Shown: piece after piece, positions 15,111-15,826 of the stretch | Layout: every line of letters begins with the position of its first letter | How positions within the stretch are numbered: position 1 is the stretch's first letter | Assembly (NCBI GenBank): GCA_024691145.1 | Contig: JAILNW010000364.1 | Location: forward strand, 1-15,826 | DNA length: 15,826 nucleotides | Reading direction: 5' to 3' | Source of the DNA: Lachnospiraceae bacterium | GTDB lineage: Bacteria; Bacillota; Clostridia; Lachnospirales; Lachnospiraceae | Notes under the pieces: generated by a model | Told to the model about the DNA's origin: nothing | Database searches by the model: none | The model's input: the letters and a program-made list of their open reading frames with translations, nothing else | Program-made: the position numbers and the translations under genes

Positions 15111-15161
15111 TATGTACGTTAATAATTTATATAATTATTATTAGGCATAATGGATATATTA

Positions 15162-15249
15162 AAGCCAAGATGTCGGTGTCAGCATTATGGCTGTAGACAT
15201 CTTGGCTTGATTTATATACTGGTTACTGAATATTTTCATTAACAGTAAC
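15162..15249 (+). promoter_or_regulatory. Long intergenic hairpin plus a second stem between malG and the amylase gene
   Basis: AAGCCAAGATGTC (15162-15174) and GACATCTTGGCTT (15196-15208) form a perfect 13-bp stem. The 21-base loop contains a small inner stem, CAGC/GCTG, around ATTATG. Only a short T-rich tract (GATTTATATA) follows, so it could be a weak terminator, an mRNA-end stabiliser or an operator-like inverted repeat. Farther on GTTACTG (15222-15228) pairs with CAGTAAC (15243-15249). No convincing promoter was found between here and the amylase gene, which may depend on read-through. Confidence 0.55.
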
Positions 15250-15305
15250 ATGAAACTTGTAGATATACAATTTATAGCCATTTTTGGGCAGAATGGAGTA
15301 TTATA

Positions 15306-15826
15306 ATGAAAATTAAGAGTTTAAAATATGCATCATTAGCAATGGTTATGTGTATTGCTTCTGTTTTGGCATTTACAGGATGTACAAAGGATAAAGGAGA
15401 TAATGATACAAATGCAACTGCAAAGCCTGAAGGAACAGCAATGCCAACATTGGATCCTTGGGCATCAGCTGAAGAAAAAGAGGCTTTTTATGCTAAGATG
15501 GCTGAATTAGTTGAACTTGAGAAAAGTGCTGATAAGTATGAATATGATTTAAAAGAGAATGTTCCAGCTGATAAATATGGAAATTATTATCAGATATTTG
15601 TATATTCATATTGTGACAGTAATGGAGATGGAGTAGGCGATCTTAATGGAATTACTTCTAAACTTGATTACATAAAGGATATGGGCTTTAGTGGAATATG
15701 GCTTACACCTATTTTTGAAGCGAAGGAATATCATAAATATCATACTACTAATTATATGGATATAGATCCACAGTTTGGAACTATGGCAGATTTTGAAAAA
15801 CTTGTTGCTGAATGTAATAAGAGAGG
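15306..15826 (+). CDS. Lipoprotein alpha-amylase family enzyme (GH13), 3' end outside the window
   Basis: The first 173 codons of a gene that runs off the right edge. The ATG has GGAG seven bases upstream. The N-terminus is a lipoprotein signal peptide with lipobox FTGC (Cys26), followed by an acidic, Thr/Ala-rich linker to about residue 85. The GH13 barrel then begins: YYQIFVYSYCDSNGDGVGDL (residues 94-113, including the calcium-loop-like DSNGDGVGD), then NGITSKLDYIKDMGFSGIWL, then TPIFEAKEYHKYHTTNYMDIDPQFGTMADF. The catalytic Asp, Glu and Asp lie beyond the window. It is probably a cell-surface endo-acting amylase that feeds the adjacent transporter with maltodextrins. The exact substrate (amylase, neopullulanase or oligo-1,6-glucosidase type) cannot be settled from this part. 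Confidence 0.9.
   Translation, partial: MKIKSLKYASLAMVMCIASVLAFTGCTKDKGDNDTNATAKPEGTAMPTLDPWASAEEKEAFYAKMAELVELEKSADKYEYDLKENVPADKYGNYYQIFVYSYCDSNGDGVGDLNGITSKLDYIKDMGFSGIWLTPIFEAKEYHKYHTTNYMDIDPQFGTMADFEKLVAECNKR

Noticed and set aside
15162..15208. Insertion-sequence terminal inverted repeat or attachment site
   Set aside because: The arms are only 21 bases apart and no transposase, integrase or target duplication is nearby; a hairpin in RNA is the simpler reading.

Overview
The window looks like chromosomal DNA from an AT-rich, anaerobic, saccharolytic Firmicute, most likely a gut Lachnospiraceae (Roseburia / Lachnospira / Eubacterium type). This is inferred from the low GC, strong GGAGG-type ribosome binding sites, pyruvate formate-lyase fermentation, Firmicutes-style lipoprotein signal peptides, and an alpha-glucan locus with no dedicated transport ATPase. 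No rRNA, tRNA, insertion sequence, phage gene or CRISPR array was seen.

Left part (1-5640). A promoter drives a small one-TM protein of unknown function (106-720), which ends at a bidirectional terminator. Facing it on the minus strand is a 214-aa protein (751-1395) with its own promoter; its primary structure resembles a shortened, degenerate MreB/actin-like fold. Upstream of that, also on the minus strand, is a pyruvate formate-lyase operon in the order pflB core - separate glycyl-radical subunit - pflA. PFL is encoded in two pieces: a 703-aa core with the catalytic Cys-Cys pair but no radical glycine, and a 78-aa protein holding the radical glycine. The pfl promoter is divergent from the promoter of a TatD-family nuclease gene (4815-5582) and contains an 11-bp direct repeat.

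Centre (5592-7239). tatD converges on a LacI-family regulator gene (5637-6629, minus). The regulator is separated from the rightward sugar operon by a 610-base gap. The gap holds a GC-richer element predicted to fold as a three-way junction right before the lacI start, a candidate lacI promoter, three phased AT-rich repeats centred on CG (candidate operators), an 11-bp inverted repeat and a good promoter for malQ.

Right part (7240-15826, plus strand). The genes run malQ (4-alpha-glucanotransferase) - glgP/malP (alpha-glucan phosphorylase) - a lipoprotein sugar-binding protein - two ABC permeases (malF/malG-like) - a lipoprotein GH13 alpha-amylase cut by the window end. Together they form a starch/maltodextrin pathway. 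The surface amylase cuts starch, the binding protein and permeases import maltodextrins (the ATPase is presumably encoded elsewhere), MalQ lengthens short chains, and the phosphorylase releases glucose-1-phosphate. Glycolysis then leads to the pyruvate cleaved by the PFL system at the left. Three intergenic gaps in this operon carry RNA hairpins, and the phosphorylase start codon lies in a predicted stem.
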